Shown here: piece by piece, positions 1 through 11,964 of the stretch
Layout: each line of letters starts with the position of its first letter
Numbering within the stretch: position 1 is the stretch's first letter
Source: Symsagittifera roscoffensis
Lineage: Eukaryota > Xenacoelomorpha > Acoela > Convolutidae
Reading direction: 5' to 3'
Assembly: GCF_963678635.1 (NCBI RefSeq)
Contig: NC_087067.1
Span: 14,151,018 to 14,215,017 of the forward strand
Length of the DNA: 64,000 nucleotides
Made by a program: the position numbers and the translations under genes
The notes under the pieces: generated by a model
Database searches by the model: none
Seen by the model: only the letters and a program-made list of their open reading frames with translations
Told to the model about the DNA's origin: nothing

Positions 1-37
1 TGCTTTTCATAATTAAAGAATTAATGTCTTTTGTTAG

Positions 38-91
38 GATCGCAAAAGGATTGGGGACTTTGTCGCTGAGCTGTCTGTTTTTTAAGGCAAG
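38..91 (+). pseudogene. 18-codon exon-like block, copy 1
   Basis: Follows a TTTTGTTAG acceptor and reads DRKRIGDF then LSVF, but one extra T in the T run gives an immediate TAA. The same stop appears in the copies at about 2587, 4886 and 25,040. Only the copy at 18,634 has the shorter T run and stays open to a GT donor. Confidence 0.35.
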
Positions 92-1445
92 GTAGTAAAC
101 TATTCCGCCTAACTGGCGACTTTCTTGTTTTCAGTATCCAGGCTAAAAGCAGTAGAAAAAAGTGAGTCCGTTCTTGAAATAATTATTGAAATTGGAGGGT
201 TTTTTAAAATCTTAGAAAATTATGTTAAACCGTCAGTTAGTGTAGTATTTGCAATACTACATTACGAAACACTGAGGCAAGGGAAAAATGTCTGAAATTT
301 GAGCTGACTGCGTCCAGTTTTGTAGACGGTTCAAAAAACGTAAGAAATTGTTTTTTAAAAAGTCGGACAGTGTCGCTAAAAAACCACACCATGCACAAAT
401 GGCTCTTATCCATTATAGTCTCTCTGGAAAGTGTACGCCCTGCTGAACAATACGAACACAATTTGTAGAAGCAATAATTTGTTTTTAATTCTAAATTATT
501 TGAGAAAAACTAAATTTTTTGAGATAAACTAAGCTAGGACGACCTAATTGACAATATTAAGTTCTATAGCGACTCAAAATATTATATTTTCTGATTGATA
601 TTTGCTGATTTGACCACTTGCGACTTGGTTGTAGTTTTATGTCCAAACTATTGCGACTAACTTTTGGCACTTTTAGGCTATCGAAACTAAAGATTTTTTC
701 TCATCCAATTTTTTTGATATTTGATGTTGGGTGGCAAAAAAAATTGTCATGGCTTTTCTGACGTTTTCGCCATTCGATTGAATAATTCCTGTTTCAAAAG
801 AATTGGATTTTGCTTCTTAATCAATTGCAAATTTTTGTGGTCTGATTTCTCCATATCTATTGATACTCTAGAGTTATAAATTGTAGTATCAAGTTCTCGA
901 AGACATTAATGCTTACTTACGAATTTCGGTTTTTGGTCTTTGATTGATACTATTTCCGAAACACTGTCGCATGGGAAATTCTCTTTTATTTTGGGCTCAA
1001 AACGTTCATTTCGGTAGATTGCGTAGAACACTGTAAAAAAAATCATTTAAAATTTCGGACAATGTCTGAAATAAGCTGTGCACAATCGATTTTTTCCCAT
1101 TAAGTTTCTCCAGGCAGTCTTAGACTCGCTTAAAAACTGAGACAACAATTTTTAGGGGCTACTTGTTGTTAATGTGAGGTAATAAACTGTTAATGTAAGG
1201 GATGGCATGTTAGATAAACTTGTACTGGGACAAACCAATAAATGATATTAATTTTCTAAATGATTCAAATTTTAACATATTTTGATTCTCCGGGAAGAAA
1301 GTTTGAAAACTCAAACTTTGTAGTTCATTTTTTTGCAAAAATTTTTCGAGCATACCAGGACAAGGGTTGTAAATTTATATACTGTTTTTTTCGTGACTCA
1401 TTTTGGAATTTTGAGACTTTTGCGACAAAAATTTAACAATTTTAG

Positions 1446-1669
1446 GCCAAGATGACAACTATTCAGAAAAACAGAATAGAGCAATTGCCAAACAAACTGT
1501 GGCGCGTATGACTGAAAAGTTCTTTGAGACAGGCGCATTTGAAGGAAAAGCAACCGCGATTAATTTAGCCGAAAAAAATTGGTAATTTTTCAACACACCG
1601 ATTGGTAGAAAAAACATAGGAATCAGGCTGAAGTTAACTTGGCATAGAGGCTGTACAAACTCAAATTAA
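1446..1669 (+). pseudogene. 74-codon exon-like block, copy 1 (frameshifted)
   Basis: Preceded by AACAATTTTAG. The frame opens as in the intact copies (NYSEKQNRAIAKQTVARMTE), but an extra A in the GCCGAAAAAAATTGG run shifts it to a stop. The ancestral stop codon is still present at the end. Confidence 0.55.
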
Positions 1670-1954
1670 ATGTGCGACCAAAAAAACGTCGTGCACTCAC
1701 ATTTTTAAAGGAATATCCTCAGAATTAATTTAGAAACAGACAAAAAATGTAATTATTCATTGAAGAACTTCGACAGAGCAATTATATGACAAACCTAACT
1801 TTACTCATTTCTATGACAAATAAAACATCGACAAATCATGTTTTTTTTGCCAAAAAAAATTTTAAAGTCTAAAAAAGTTTGATAATGAATTGAAAACAAC
1901 TGCGATTTTTGAAGGTTTGAAAGTTCTACCTATTTTAGAATTTCTGACTACCTT

Positions 1955-2549
1955 GTAGCTCTCTGCTCAAGTGGCACCAGTTTTACTAAAAGAGACTCTG
2001 GGGTCGCATGATAGATCCCTTTGGTTCAATTAGTGAATAAATTACAAGTCTCGGTTAGGTAATATCATAGATCATAGTCGATCTGGTTCTAGAGGTAAAC
2101 TAATTTTTATTTAAACAGATAAATTAAAAGGGTTGACATAAAAGTATAGATTATTTATAAATGGATGAACAACTGTCTTAAATACCGAAATAGTTTTGGG
2201 GTATTTGGGTTAAGTTACATTAAATTAAGTTGATGGAAACAATAAAGTCTTCCCTCTGTCAGTTCTGGAATCTTTTATTTTTCAAAGTACTTTTTATTAA
2301 AAAGAATTTTAGTAATAAAGTAAAAATTAAAATAGTTCAAATCGACTGAGCTAGTGGGAAAATCAAAACTTCTGAAGATTCAGGTTGATTTGTTTCTCAG
2401 CTTTATGGCTGAGCAGTCTGCAGTCTAGGCTTCAAACTTTTTCCCCCCTTTTCTTCATACATTTGATGAAATTTACGTTTGCAACTATTGTTTTTTAGCA
2501 TAAAAAATCAATAATTTAAAAGAACAGGGCAATTTATCATTGTTGCACC
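1955..2549. repeat. Beta module, copy 1
   Basis: Begins GTAGCTCTCTGCTCAAG and contains GGGGTCGCATGATAGATCCC and a short hairpin (CTCAGC, loop, GCTGAG). It ends just before the next alpha start. The other copies start at 4256, 10,645, 13,933, 17,991 and 24,409. No reading frame is conserved. Confidence 0.85.
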
Positions 2550-3755
2550 TGCTTTTCATAATTAAAAATTTAATGTCTTTTGTTAGGATCGCAAAAGGAT
2601 TGAGGACTTTGTCGCCGAGCTGTCTGTTTTTTAAGGCAAGGTAGTAAACTAGTCCGCCTAACTGGCGACTTTCTTGTGTTCAGTATCCAGGCTAAAAGCA
2701 GTAGAAAAAAGTGAGGGCGATCTTGAAATAATTATTCAAATCGGAGGGTTAACTAAAATGTTAGAAAACTAAGTTAAACCGTAAGTTAGTGTAGTTTTTG
2801 CAATACTACATTACAAAACACTGAGGCAAGGGAAAAAATATCTGAAATTTGAGCTGACTGCGTCCAGTTTTGTAGACTGTTCAAAAAACGTAAAAAGTTG
2901 TTTTTTAAAAAGCCGGACAGTGTCGCTAAAAAACCACACCGTGCACAAATAGCTCGTATCCATTATAGTCTCTCTGGGAAACTGTACGCCCTCTTTAACA
3001 ATACCAACTTTTAGAAGCAATAAATTGTTTTTAATTCGAAATTAATCGAGAAAAACTAAATTATTTGAAAAAAACTAAGCTAGGACGACCTAATTGACAA
3101 TAAGCGATTCAAAATATTACATTTTCTGATTGATATTTGCTTTCAGGGAAAAAATTTGAAAATTTTAAAAATGTAGTTAATCTTTACTTCAAAAAAACTT
3201 TTCACCACCACTTGCGACTTGGTTGTAGTTTTATGTCCAGACTATTGCGACTAAATTTTGGCACTTTTAGGCTATCGCGTCTAAGGATTTTTTTTCTTAT
3301 CCAATTTTTTTGATATTTGATGTTGCGTGGCAAAAAAATTTTGTCATGGCTTTTTTGACGTTTTCGGCATTCGATTGAATAATTTCTGTTTCAAAAGAAC
3401 AAGACTTTGCTTCTTATTAAGTTTTAAACCATTATATTTCTCCAGGCAGTCTTACACTCGCTCAAAAAATGAGACAACAATTTTTAGGGGCTATTTGATG
3501 TTAATGTGAGGTATTAAACTATTAATGTATGGGATGGCATGTTAGATAAACTTGAACTGGGACAAACCAATTAATGATATTAATTTTCTACATGATTCAA
3601 ATTTTAACATATTTTGATATTGGTTCTCCGGGAAGAAAGTCTGAAAACTCAAACTTTGTAGTTAATTTTTTTAGTATACCAGGACAATGGTTGTAAATTT
3701 ATATACTGTTTTTTTGTGACTAATTTTGGAATTTTGAGACTTTTAACAATTTTAG

Positions 3756-3978
3756 GCCGAGATGAAAATTATTCAGAAAAACAGAATAGAGCAATTGCCA
3801 ACCAAACTGTGGCCCGTGTGACTGAAAAATTAATTGCGACAGGCGCATTTGAAGGAAAAGCAACCGCGACTAATTTAGCCGAAAAAATTGTTAATTTTTT
3901 GTCACATCGATTGGTAGAAAAAACATAGGATTCAGGCTGAAGTTAACTTGGCATAGAGGCTATACAAATTCAAATTGA
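3756..3978 (+). pseudogene. 74-codon exon-like block, copy 2 (frameshifted late)
   Basis: The acceptor ends at 3755. The frame is open through TGAFEGKATATNLAEKI. An indel near the T run at 3895 then moves it out of the family frame, and it ends after SHRLVEKT. The original terminal TGA remains at 3976-3978. Confidence 0.55.
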
Positions 3979-4255
3979 ATGTGCGACCAAGCAAAACGTC
4001 GTGCACTCACATTTTTTAAAGGAATATCCTCAGAATTAATTTAGAAACAGGCAAAAAATGTAAATATTTACATTTGACAGAGCAATTATATGACAAACTT
4101 AATTTTACTCTTTATACGACAACGTATTGTTGACAAATCATGTTTTTTTTGTCAAAAAAATTTTAAAGTCTAAAAAAGTTTGATAATGAATTGAAAACAA
4201 CTGCGATTTTTGAAGGTTTGAAAGTTCTACCTATTTTAGATTTTCTGACTACCTT

Positions 4256-4848
4256 GTAGCTCTCTGCTCAAGTGGCACCAGTTTTACTAAAAGTGACTCT
4301 GGGGTCGCTTGATAGATCCCTTTGGTTCAATTAGTGAATAAGTTACAAGTCTCGGTTAGGTAACATCATAGATCATAGTCGATATGGTTCTAGAGGTAAA
4401 CTAATTTTTATTTAAACAGATAATTTAAAAGGGTTGACTTAAAAGTATAGATTATTTATAAATGGATGAACAACTGTCTTAAATACCGAAATTGTTTTGG
4501 GGTATTTGGGTTAAGTTACATTAATTTAAGTTGATGGAAAACAATAAAGTCTTCCCTCTGTCAGTTCTGGAATCTTTTATTTTTCAAAGTACTTTTTATT
4601 AAAAAGAATTTTAGTAATAAAGGAAAAATTAAAATAGTTCAACTCGACTGAGCTAGTGGGAAAATCAAAAATTCTGAAGATTCAGGTTGATTTGTTTCTC
4701 AGCTTTTTGGCTGAGCAGTCTGCAGTCTAGGCTTCATTTTTTCCCCCTTTTCTTCATACACTTGATGAAATTGACGTTTGCAACTATTGTTTTTTAGCAT
4801 AAAAAATCAATAATTTAAAAGAACAGGGCAATTTATCATTGTTGCACC
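4256..4848. repeat. Beta module, copy 2
   Basis: Very similar to copy 1, with the hairpin CTCAGCTTTTTGGCTGAG at about 4697-4714. Confidence 0.85.
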
Positions 4849-6091
4849 TGCTTTTCATAATTAAAAATTTAATGTCTTTTGTTAGGATCGCAAAAGGATT
4901 GGGGACTTTGTCGCCGAGCTGTCTGTTTTTTAAGGCAAGGTAGTAAACTAGTCCGCCTAACTGGCGACTTTCTTGTTTTCAGTATCCACGCTAAAAGCGG
5001 TAGAAAAAAGTGAGGGCGATCTTGCAATACTTATTCAAATCGGAGGGTTATTGAAAAGGTTAGAAAACTAATTTAAACCGTAAGTTAGTGTAGTATTTGC
5101 AATACTACATTACGAAACAATGAGGCAAGGGAAAAAATATCTGAAATTTGAGCTGACTGCGTCCAGTTTTGTAGACTGTTCAAAAAACGTAAAAAGTTGT
5201 TTTTTAAAAAGCCGGACAGTGTCGCTAAAAAACCACACCGTGCACAAATGGCTCGTATCCATTATAGTCTCTCTGGGAAACTGTACGCCTTCTTTAACAA
5301 TACCAACTTTTAGAAGCAATAAATTGTTTTTAATTCTAAATTAATTGAGAAAAACTAAATTATTTGAGGAAAACTGAGCTAGGACGACCTAATTGACAAT
5401 ATTAAGTTCTATAGCGATTCAAAATATTACATTTTCTGGTTGATATTTGCTTTCAGGGAAAAAATTTGAAAATTTTAAAAATGTAGTAAATCTACTTCAA
5501 AAAAACTATTCACCACCACTTGCGACTTGGTTGTAGTTTAATGTCCAGACTATTGCGACTAAATTTTGGCACTTTTAGGCTATCGCGTCTAAAGATTTTT
5601 TTTCTTATCAAGTTTTTTTTGATATTTGATGTTGGGTGGCAAAAAAAATGTTGTCATGGCTTTTTTGACGTTTTCGCCATTCGATTGAATAATTTCTGTT
5701 TCAAAAGAACAAGATTTTGCTTCTTAGTAAGTTTTAAACCATTATATTTCTCCAGGCAGTCTTAGACTCGCTGAAAAAATGAGACAACAATTTTTAAGGG
5801 CTATTTGTTGTTAATGTGAGGTATTAAACTATTAATGTATGGGATGGCATGTTAGATAAACTTGAACTGGGACAAACCAATTAATGATATTAATTTTCTA
5901 CATGTTTCAAGTTTTAACATATTTTGATATTGGTTCTCCGGGAAGAAAGTTTGAAAACTCAAACTTTGTAGTTAATTTTTTGCAAAATTTTTTCGAGTAT
6001 ACCAGGACAATGGTTGTAAATTTATATACTGTTTTTTTGTGACTTATTTTGGAATTTTGAGACTTTTGCGACAAAAATTTAACAATTTTAG

Positions 6092-6315
6092 GCCGAGATG
6101 AAAATTATTCAGAAAAACAGAATAGAGCAATTTCCAACCAAACTGTGGCCCGTATGACTGACAAGTTGATTGCGACAGGCGCATTTGAAGGAAAAGCAAC
6201 CGCGACTAATTTAGCCGAAAAAATTGGTAAATTTTTGAACACATCGATTGGTAGAAAAAATATAGGATTCAGGCTGAAGTTAACTTGGCATAGAGGCTAT
6301 ACAAATTCAAATTGA
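6092..6315 (+). CDS. 74-codon exon-like block, copy 3 (open, 3' terminal exon candidate)
   Basis: I do not recognise this family. An acceptor-like site (AACAATTTTAG, ending 6091) is followed by two leftover bases and then 73 codons and TGA. The peptide begins RDENYSEKQNRAI. Its middle holds TGAFEGKATATNLAEKIGKF and its end GFRLKLTWHRG. It is basic and hydrophilic, with predicted helix-like central residues and no signal peptide, membrane span or cysteine pattern. GC content is above that of the flanks. Twelve copies exist in this window and three are open, so either a tandem gene family is decaying or the openness is recent ancestry without function. No upstream exon with matching phase could be assigned, so this is a partial gene model at best. 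It could also come from a mobile element. Confidence 0.4.
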
Positions 6316-6409
6316 ATGTGTGACCAAGAAAATTGTCGTGCACTCACATTTTTTAAAGGAATATCCTCAGAATTAATTTAGAAACAGGCAAAAATGTAAA
6401 TATTCACAT

Positions 6410-6640
6410 TTGACGACAGAGCAATTATATGACAAACTTAATTTTACTCATTTATACGACAAATGTAACGTTGACAAATCATATTTTTTTGCCAAAAAAA
6501 TTTTAAACTCTAAAAAACTTGATAATGAATTGAAAACGAATGCGATTTTTGAAGGTTTGAAAGTTCTATCTATTTTAGATTTTCTGATTACCTTAGGTTG
6601 TTTTTTAAACAAAGCAGGAAAAGAAATAGACAGTCACTGA
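6410..6640 (+). pseudogene. Open frame downstream of the exon-like block (EIDSH end)
   Basis: An open frame of 76 codons ending LNKAGKEIDSH. The same ending recurs at about 30,295 and, with breaks, in most other alpha units. It lies about 95 bp after the stop of the 74-codon block. The DNA from about 6645 to 6860 looks like an old, diverged duplicate of it (GAAAAC, CTGCG, TTTGAAGGTTTG are shared). The frame is not kept in most copies, so I regard it as a repeat-derived frame rather than a gene. Confidence 0.2.
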
Positions 6641-7385
6641 TTCGACAGAGCAATAAATAAGCAGATATTATTTTGCTATTAGCTCGACGACAAAAAGCAG
6701 TAACTGCACTCGAGTTCTTTTTTTCTCTGCATATTTATCTAATTTTTTGACCTATTTTTTTTAACTTCAAATTTTTTGTCTCTTCGAGCTGAAAACAAGA
6801 ACTGCGGCTATTTGAAGGTTTGGAAAGTTGACCAACTTGAATATTCAGTTTTCTGTGTGGCCTATTGCTTATAGCGTATTTAGCTGTCTCACATATTAAT
6901 TGATACTGTATTAAAGCAATTTAATTGTTCTGTAAACAATGATAAAAAATCGTTAAATCCAAATTGCGATTTGTTTTCTTATTTTTTTTGTAATTGGTTT
7001 TGCGTGGCAAAAAGAAAATTTTGCATGCCCTCTTATGTTAATTTGCCATACGATTGAGCGTTTGGTATTTCAATTGATCAAATTTTTGCTTCTCACTGAA
7101 TTTCAATTTTTTGTAGTCTGCTATTTTTCTTTTTTATTTTGATACTTAAAGCTTACTCATTGTGTTATCAATTTCCAAAAAACCCGAAAGTTTTATCTCC
7201 ATATCATTTGTAGGATTTTAATTGAGATCATGTGACTATTCAAAGTCCCATAAATTCACGAAATTTTGTCGCAAGGTAAACCATGTTTAGATTTTGATCT
7301 CAAAGCGTCCAATTTCGTAGACTGTTCAAAAGTCGCATTAAAACTTTCAGCTAGTTAGTAACGCAATCGAGTAACGCTTATTTTA
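6640..7385. repeat. Gamma module, copy 1
   Basis: Runs from GCTCGACGACAAAAAGCAG through GCGTGGCAAAAAGAAAATT to GTAGACTGTTCAAAA. Related copies lie at about 11,965-12,590, 16,025-16,650 and 22,835-22,975 (partial), and at 32,020-32,400 with an internal deletion. The stretch TCAAAGCGTCCAATTTCGTA is a diverged relative of the alpha sequence near 310. Confidence 0.8.
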
Positions 7386-7389
7386 GTAT

Positions 7390-7925
7390 ACTGTTATTGT
7401 AGTTTTTATGCAAAAATTAACATAAGTTCATTGAGCTTCTCTCATTTTGGTGTTCGAAAAAAAATTAGTCCAAAAAAACACAGCTTATATTCCCTTCTTT
7501 AGAGAATGTAGATGGTTCCTTACCTAATTTGGGCCAAAAAATCCTTCTCTGATGAGATATTTAGGTTTAGATTTGACTTAAGCTATGTTAAAGGATTATC
7601 TTCGCAAAAAAGGTGAAAATGAAATTCAGCACAAATGCACAATGAAGAATTGAGACTGAATCTCATTTTAGCACAGGTTTGATTGTGTAGATGATGGGTG
7701 AAATTATTTTATCGATCATTTAGAGTGCACTTAGATTGCATACAGGACCTCTTACCCTTTTTTAAGAAAAAATCTAAAGTTTTAATAAGTTTTTCGAGCA
7801 TTTTCGGAATGTCTGATGAAAGGATACAACTGTTAATAGCTTGGTTAACCTATATATGAAAGACTATTTCATCTGAAAACTTTGTTAAAATCTCTAAATT
7901 AATTTTTTATACCAGCCGCTTTGGT
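7390..7925. repeat. Epsilon module, copy 1
   Basis: Contains CATAAGTTCATTGAG, CCCTTCTTTAGAGA and GAGTGCACTTAGATTGCATA. Other copies lie at about 9800-10,363, 13,180-13,652, 17,225-17,709 and 23,555-24,128. Copy 1 and the copy at 9800 flank the single-copy island in direct orientation. Confidence 0.85.
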
Positions 7926-9800
7926 CAGAGAACGTTTACTTTTCCTGCTTTTGAAATCGCCAACCAATTTAAGTTTTGCAGCAACGTTTGGATTCAGTTA
8001 TTGATAGAAAAACAGCACTAAACTCAAACAGATCGAAGATTTTACAAGAGCGAAATTTTTTAACCAACATTTTTACTTAGGTTTGACACAATATAAATTC
8101 ATAAATAAAAATTTATTTAAATAAAAAACTGCATTGTGTTTTCTCAACTATTGTCCTTGACTTCTCCTGAATTCTTATTGCTGAGTTCTCACTACCTACA
8201 GGACTGAGTCGCATATATTCAGCTTATAATCGCCAAAATTATCGTTTTAGAAATATATATTTTTTCCAGCTTCTCTTGCTTTTTGCTCACAGAGCGTATC
8301 CTATCCTAAGATTTCAAAATGCAACAAAAGACATTTGATTTTATTCGCTTAATTCCATATCAAAAAAGCCAAAATTGATTGCAATGTTATGTTGAAAACA
8401 GTCAACTAGTGTGACCAAAGACCAAAATTTAGTGTACAAGCTGAAAAATTGTTACCATGAAAACATTTAGAAAAAAAAACAATTTTTAAAAAGTTTGATT
8501 TTTTTGGCAAAAAACAAAACAGACTACATTCATTTGAATGTTTACCAAAATAAACATTTATTCGAATAGCAGCAATGTCTGGTTCACCTATCATTTTGGT
8601 GACAAAACTTGACAAAAATAAGCTTTAAACGCCTTGTAAGGCTTATATGTCTTTTCATATCTTTCTGTACCTTTTCGTGGGAAGGAGGATCTCAAACTTT
8701 AATCAATCTCAAACGCGTTTTTGAATTTTTTGATTTACTGTTAAGTTCGTTTCCATGCTCTTCTGTATAAACGAGGTAAATTGCATTTCTCAAAAACGTA
8801 AATGTAATTAGTGTTAAAACTTGAGTTTTTTCCAGCTTCAAAAAATGATTTCAGTTTCGCGAAAGAAAAAATTGATGAATGAATACTTTTTGAAAACTGG
8901 ATTTGAGGAGGAGTTTGAACAGCTTGAAGAGGACAAGCCTAGAAATTTTTAACAATAATGTGAAATATTAATGTAGTGAGAACAACGTAATGGCTAATTT
9001 TTCTCAGAGTTTTTTGAACTGAACAGGATTGATGTTTTCCTATCTTAAAAATTTCGTTTATACATGCATGCCTTTTTCTCTGAAAAATTTCCTTCCCTCA
9101 ATCATTGGGGGCCATACATCTTAATATTAAAGCAATTAAAGCTCATTGTCCGTTATCATATGCGTCGTGATTCGCACCTGCGACTGCTGGTCAAGTACCT
9201 CTTGAAAAAAAAAATTTCTCCAGTAGATTTAATAAATCTCTTTCTTCTTCATTTAGGTCTTTTCGAGAGCCAAACCTAGGTATGCGACTACTTTTGCCAT
9301 TTTTTGTTTTTTGTTTTCTTTGTTTCTTTTTTTTCAGCTTTCAAAGTTATTGATATTTTTTTTCAAGCAGCATGAATTTATTGTTAAGTTGTAATTAGTT
9401 TTGAATGGAATTGTTGTAATAATTATTTTAGAAAGTATCCGAGAGCGAAGCCATTAATCGTTTATGGTTTATAATCTTTTATTTGGTATGTAACGGTGTT
9501 TCGACAAAATAATGATATGATCTTTTTCAGTGTTAGTAATGTACCAAAGAATTTTAGTAATGTTATTTCTTTTGTTACGTTGTAATTTTTAAGTGCAAAA
9601 ATTATATTTTGATTATGTTAACATGAATTTTTTCTTAATCAAGTTTGTTCACAATTTTAAATAACGCTTTTTTATTGTGATTAAATTGATTATTTGAGAA
9701 AAAATGGTTTAGGCTCAGCATTTTTCGTATTTCAATAGCAAATTGTGACTAAATGGATTTAAATTGGTTACGGAAATTTATCTAGCTTAATTTAACTAGC
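7926..9800. other. Single-copy island inside the array
   Basis: About 1.9 kb without a counterpart elsewhere in the window, between two directly repeated epsilon modules. It holds one good exon candidate (8836-8952) and a weaker open frame at 9064-9279 (contains RRDSHLRLLVKYLL). The rest is AT-rich with no recognisable feature. Confidence 0.7.
8836..8952 (+). CDS. Candidate 3' terminal exon (acidic C-terminus, KPRNF end)
   Basis: Unrecognised protein. A strong acceptor (GAGTTTTTTCCAG, ending 8835) is followed in phase 0 by LQK, then MISVSRKKKLMNEYF, a glutamate-rich stretch (GFEEEFEQLEED) and KPRNF before TAA. The mix of a basic segment followed by an acidic segment and the GAG/GAA-rich codons look unlike the surrounding AT-rich DNA. 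A possible preceding exon in compatible phase ends at about 8766 before GTATAA (open since about 8600), but its composition is not convincing. It could be the last exon of a small gene or a relic carried by the repeat array. Confidence 0.38.
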   Translation, partial: LQKMISVSRKKKLMNEYFLKTGFEEEFEQLEEDKPRNF

Positions 9801-10363
9801 TTATTTTAGTATACTTTTATTGTAATTTTTATGTAAAATTTAACATAAGTTCATTGAATTCTCTCAATTTGGTGTTCGAAAAAAATTAGTCCATAAAACA
9901 CAGCTTATATTCCCTTCTTTAGAGATTGTAGATGGTTCCTTCCCTAATTTGGGCCAAAGATCCTTCTCTGATGAGATAATTAGGTTTAGCTTTGACTTAA
10001 GCTAGGTTAAAGGATTATCTTCGCAAAAAGGTAAAAATAAGATTAAGCACAAATGCACAATAAAGACTTGAGACTGAATCTCAATTTAGCACAGGTTTGA
10101 TTGTGTAGATGATGGGTGAAATTAATCTATTCATCATTTAGAGTGCACTTAGATTGCATACAGGACCTCTTACCTTTTTTTAAGAATCAATTTAAAGTTT
10201 TAATAAGTTTTTTGAGCACTTTAGGAATGTCTGATGGAAGGATAAAACTGTTAATAGTTTGGTTAACCTATGTATGAAAGGCTAATATATGTGAAAACTT
10301 TGTTAAAATCTCTAAATTAATTGTTTATATCAGCCGATTTGGTCAAAGAACGTTTACTTTTTT
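9800..10363. repeat. Epsilon module, copy 2
   Basis: Direct repeat of 7390-7925, close to the other epsilon copies. It is followed immediately by zeta, as in copies 3-5; only copy 1 lacks an attached zeta. Confidence 0.85.
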
Positions 10364-10644
10364 TAGTGTAATAATTTAGTAAGAATGACTTAAAATATCA
10401 TGAAATAAAGTTAGCAGCAAGCTGTCAAGGACTGATGAGCGATAGAGAAGATATTGCTAGCCTAGTCTCTATCAAGAACTATCTGGCAATAGGGCGGTCA
10501 ATTAGACTGCGGGCCTTAAATTTAGATAACACCTGTCTCTAGCTTTTTGAAGTTGAAAACCGACTAACAGAAACTCACTATCCTAATATTTTGCAATAAC
10601 TAGAATTAATTCTTTTGTTATCAGACCTATATATTTTTTAAGGT
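10364..10644. repeat. Zeta module, copy 1 (conserved hairpin element)
   Basis: A block of about 280 bp with the core GGACTGATGAGC followed by an 8-bp perfect inverted repeat: GATAGAGA (10,441-10,448) and TCTCTATC (10,466-10,473), with a 17-nt loop. It continues AACTATCTGGCAATAGGGCG. GC content is clearly above the flanks. All four copies in the window are nearly identical here. No coding frame was seen. It may encode a structured RNA or be a transposon end; the sequence does not decide. Confidence 0.7.
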
Positions 10645-11178
10645 GTAGCTCTCTGCTCAAGTCGCACCAGTTTTACTAAAAGATACTATGGGGTCGCTTG
10701 ATAGATCCCTTTGTTTCAATTAGTAAATAAATTACAAGTCTCGGTTAGGTTATATCATAGATCGTAGTCGATCTGGTTCTAGAGTTAAACTAATTTTTAT
10801 TTAAACAGATAAATTAAAAGGGTTAACTTAAAAGTATAGATTATTTATAAATGAATGAACCACTGTCTTAAATACCGAAATAGTTTTGGGGTACTTGGGT
10901 TAAGTTACATGAATTAAAGTTGATGGAAAACAATAAAGTCTTCCCTCTGTCAGTTCTGGAATCTTATATTTTTCAAAGTACTTTTTATTAAAAAGAAATT
11001 TAGTAATAAAGAAAAAAATTAAAATAGTTCAACTCGACTGAGCCAGTGGGAAAATTAAAAATTCTGAAGATTCAGGTTGATTTGTTTCTCAGCTTTTTGG
11101 CTGAGACAAGTCTGCACCTGCAGTCTAGGCTTCAAACTTCTTTTCCCCCTTTTCTTCATACTCATGATAAAATCAACT
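10645..11178. repeat. Beta module, copy 3 (3' truncated)
   Basis: Beta sequence that jumps near 11,175 directly to the alpha sequence before CTCCGGGAAGAAAG. It skips about 1.2 kb of the usual alpha unit. Hairpin CTCAGCTTTTTGGCTGAG at about 11,087-11,104. Confidence 0.85.
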
Positions 11179-11964
11179 GCGACAAACCAATTAATGATAT
11201 TAATTTTCTATATGATTTAAATAATAATATTTTTTGATATTGGTTCTCCGGGAAGAAAGTTTGAAGACTCAACCTTTGTAGTTCATTTTTTTTGCAAAAA
11301 AAATTTCGAGTATACCAGGACAATGGTTGTAAATTTATATATTGTTTTTTTTGTGACTAATTTCGGAATTTTGAGACTTTTGCGACAAAAATTTAACAAA
11401 TTTAGGCCGAGATGACAATTATTCAGAAAAGTAGAATAGAGCAATTGCCAACCAAACTGTGGCCGTATGACTGAAAAGTTATTTTCTACAGGCGCATCTG
11501 AAGGAAAAGCAACTGCGGATAAATTAGCCCAAAAAATTGGTAAATTTTTTAACACATCGATTGGTAGAAAAAACATAGGATTCAGGCTGAACTTAACTTG
11601 GCATAGAGGCAATACAAAATCAAATTAAATGTGCGACCAAAAAAAACGTCGTGCACTCACATTCTTTAAAGGAATATCCTCGGAATTAAGTTAGAAACCG
11701 GAAAAAATATAAATATTCACTGAAGTAATTTGGCAGAGCAATTATATGACAAATCTAATTTTACTCATTTATATGACAAATTTAACGTTGACAAATCATA
11801 TTTTTTGCTAAAGAGAAATTTTAAAGTCTAAAAAAATTTGATAATGAATTGAAAACAACAGCAATTTTTGAAGGTTAGAAAGTTCTACCTATTTTAGATT
11901 TTCTGATTACCTTAGACTGTTTTTTAAACAAAGCAGGAAATGAAATAGACAGTCACTGATTCGA
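11178..11964. repeat. Short alpha unit
   Basis: Only the 3' part of alpha, from CAAACCAATTAATGATATTA to CAGTCACTGATTCGACAGAG, joined to beta on the left and gamma on the right. Confidence 0.8.
11406..11628 (+). pseudogene. 74-codon exon-like block, copy 4 (frameshifted)
   Basis: One C of the GTGGCCCGT stretch is missing (GTGGCCGTATG), which breaks the frame early. The remainder is recognisable, including the terminal TAA. Confidence 0.55.

Larger units (their letters stand above)
1..6640. repeat. Alpha-beta units 1-3 (about 2.55, 2.30 and 1.79 kb)
   Basis: Each unit begins with TGCTTTTCATAATTAAA, at 1, 2550 and 4849. Unit 1 (1-2549) has an extra block of about 300 bp (roughly 830-1110) that units 2 and 3 lack. 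Units 1 and 2 end in a beta module. Unit 3 instead runs into TTTAAACAAAGCAGGAAA and then a gamma module. Each unit holds one copy of the 74-codon exon-like block. Confidence 0.9.

Noticed and set aside
237-461. Minus-strand frames of the type SHLCTVWFFSDTVRLFKKQ, repeated at about 2811, 5110 and 28,716
   Set aside because: They are antisense frames across alpha repeats, broken in other units. Related modules (gamma and the extra alpha block) do not keep the frame.
10364-10480. Hammerhead ribozyme in the zeta module
   Set aside because: CTGATGAG and stem II are present but the obligatory GAAA after stem II and the cleavage triplet with helix I are missing on both strands.
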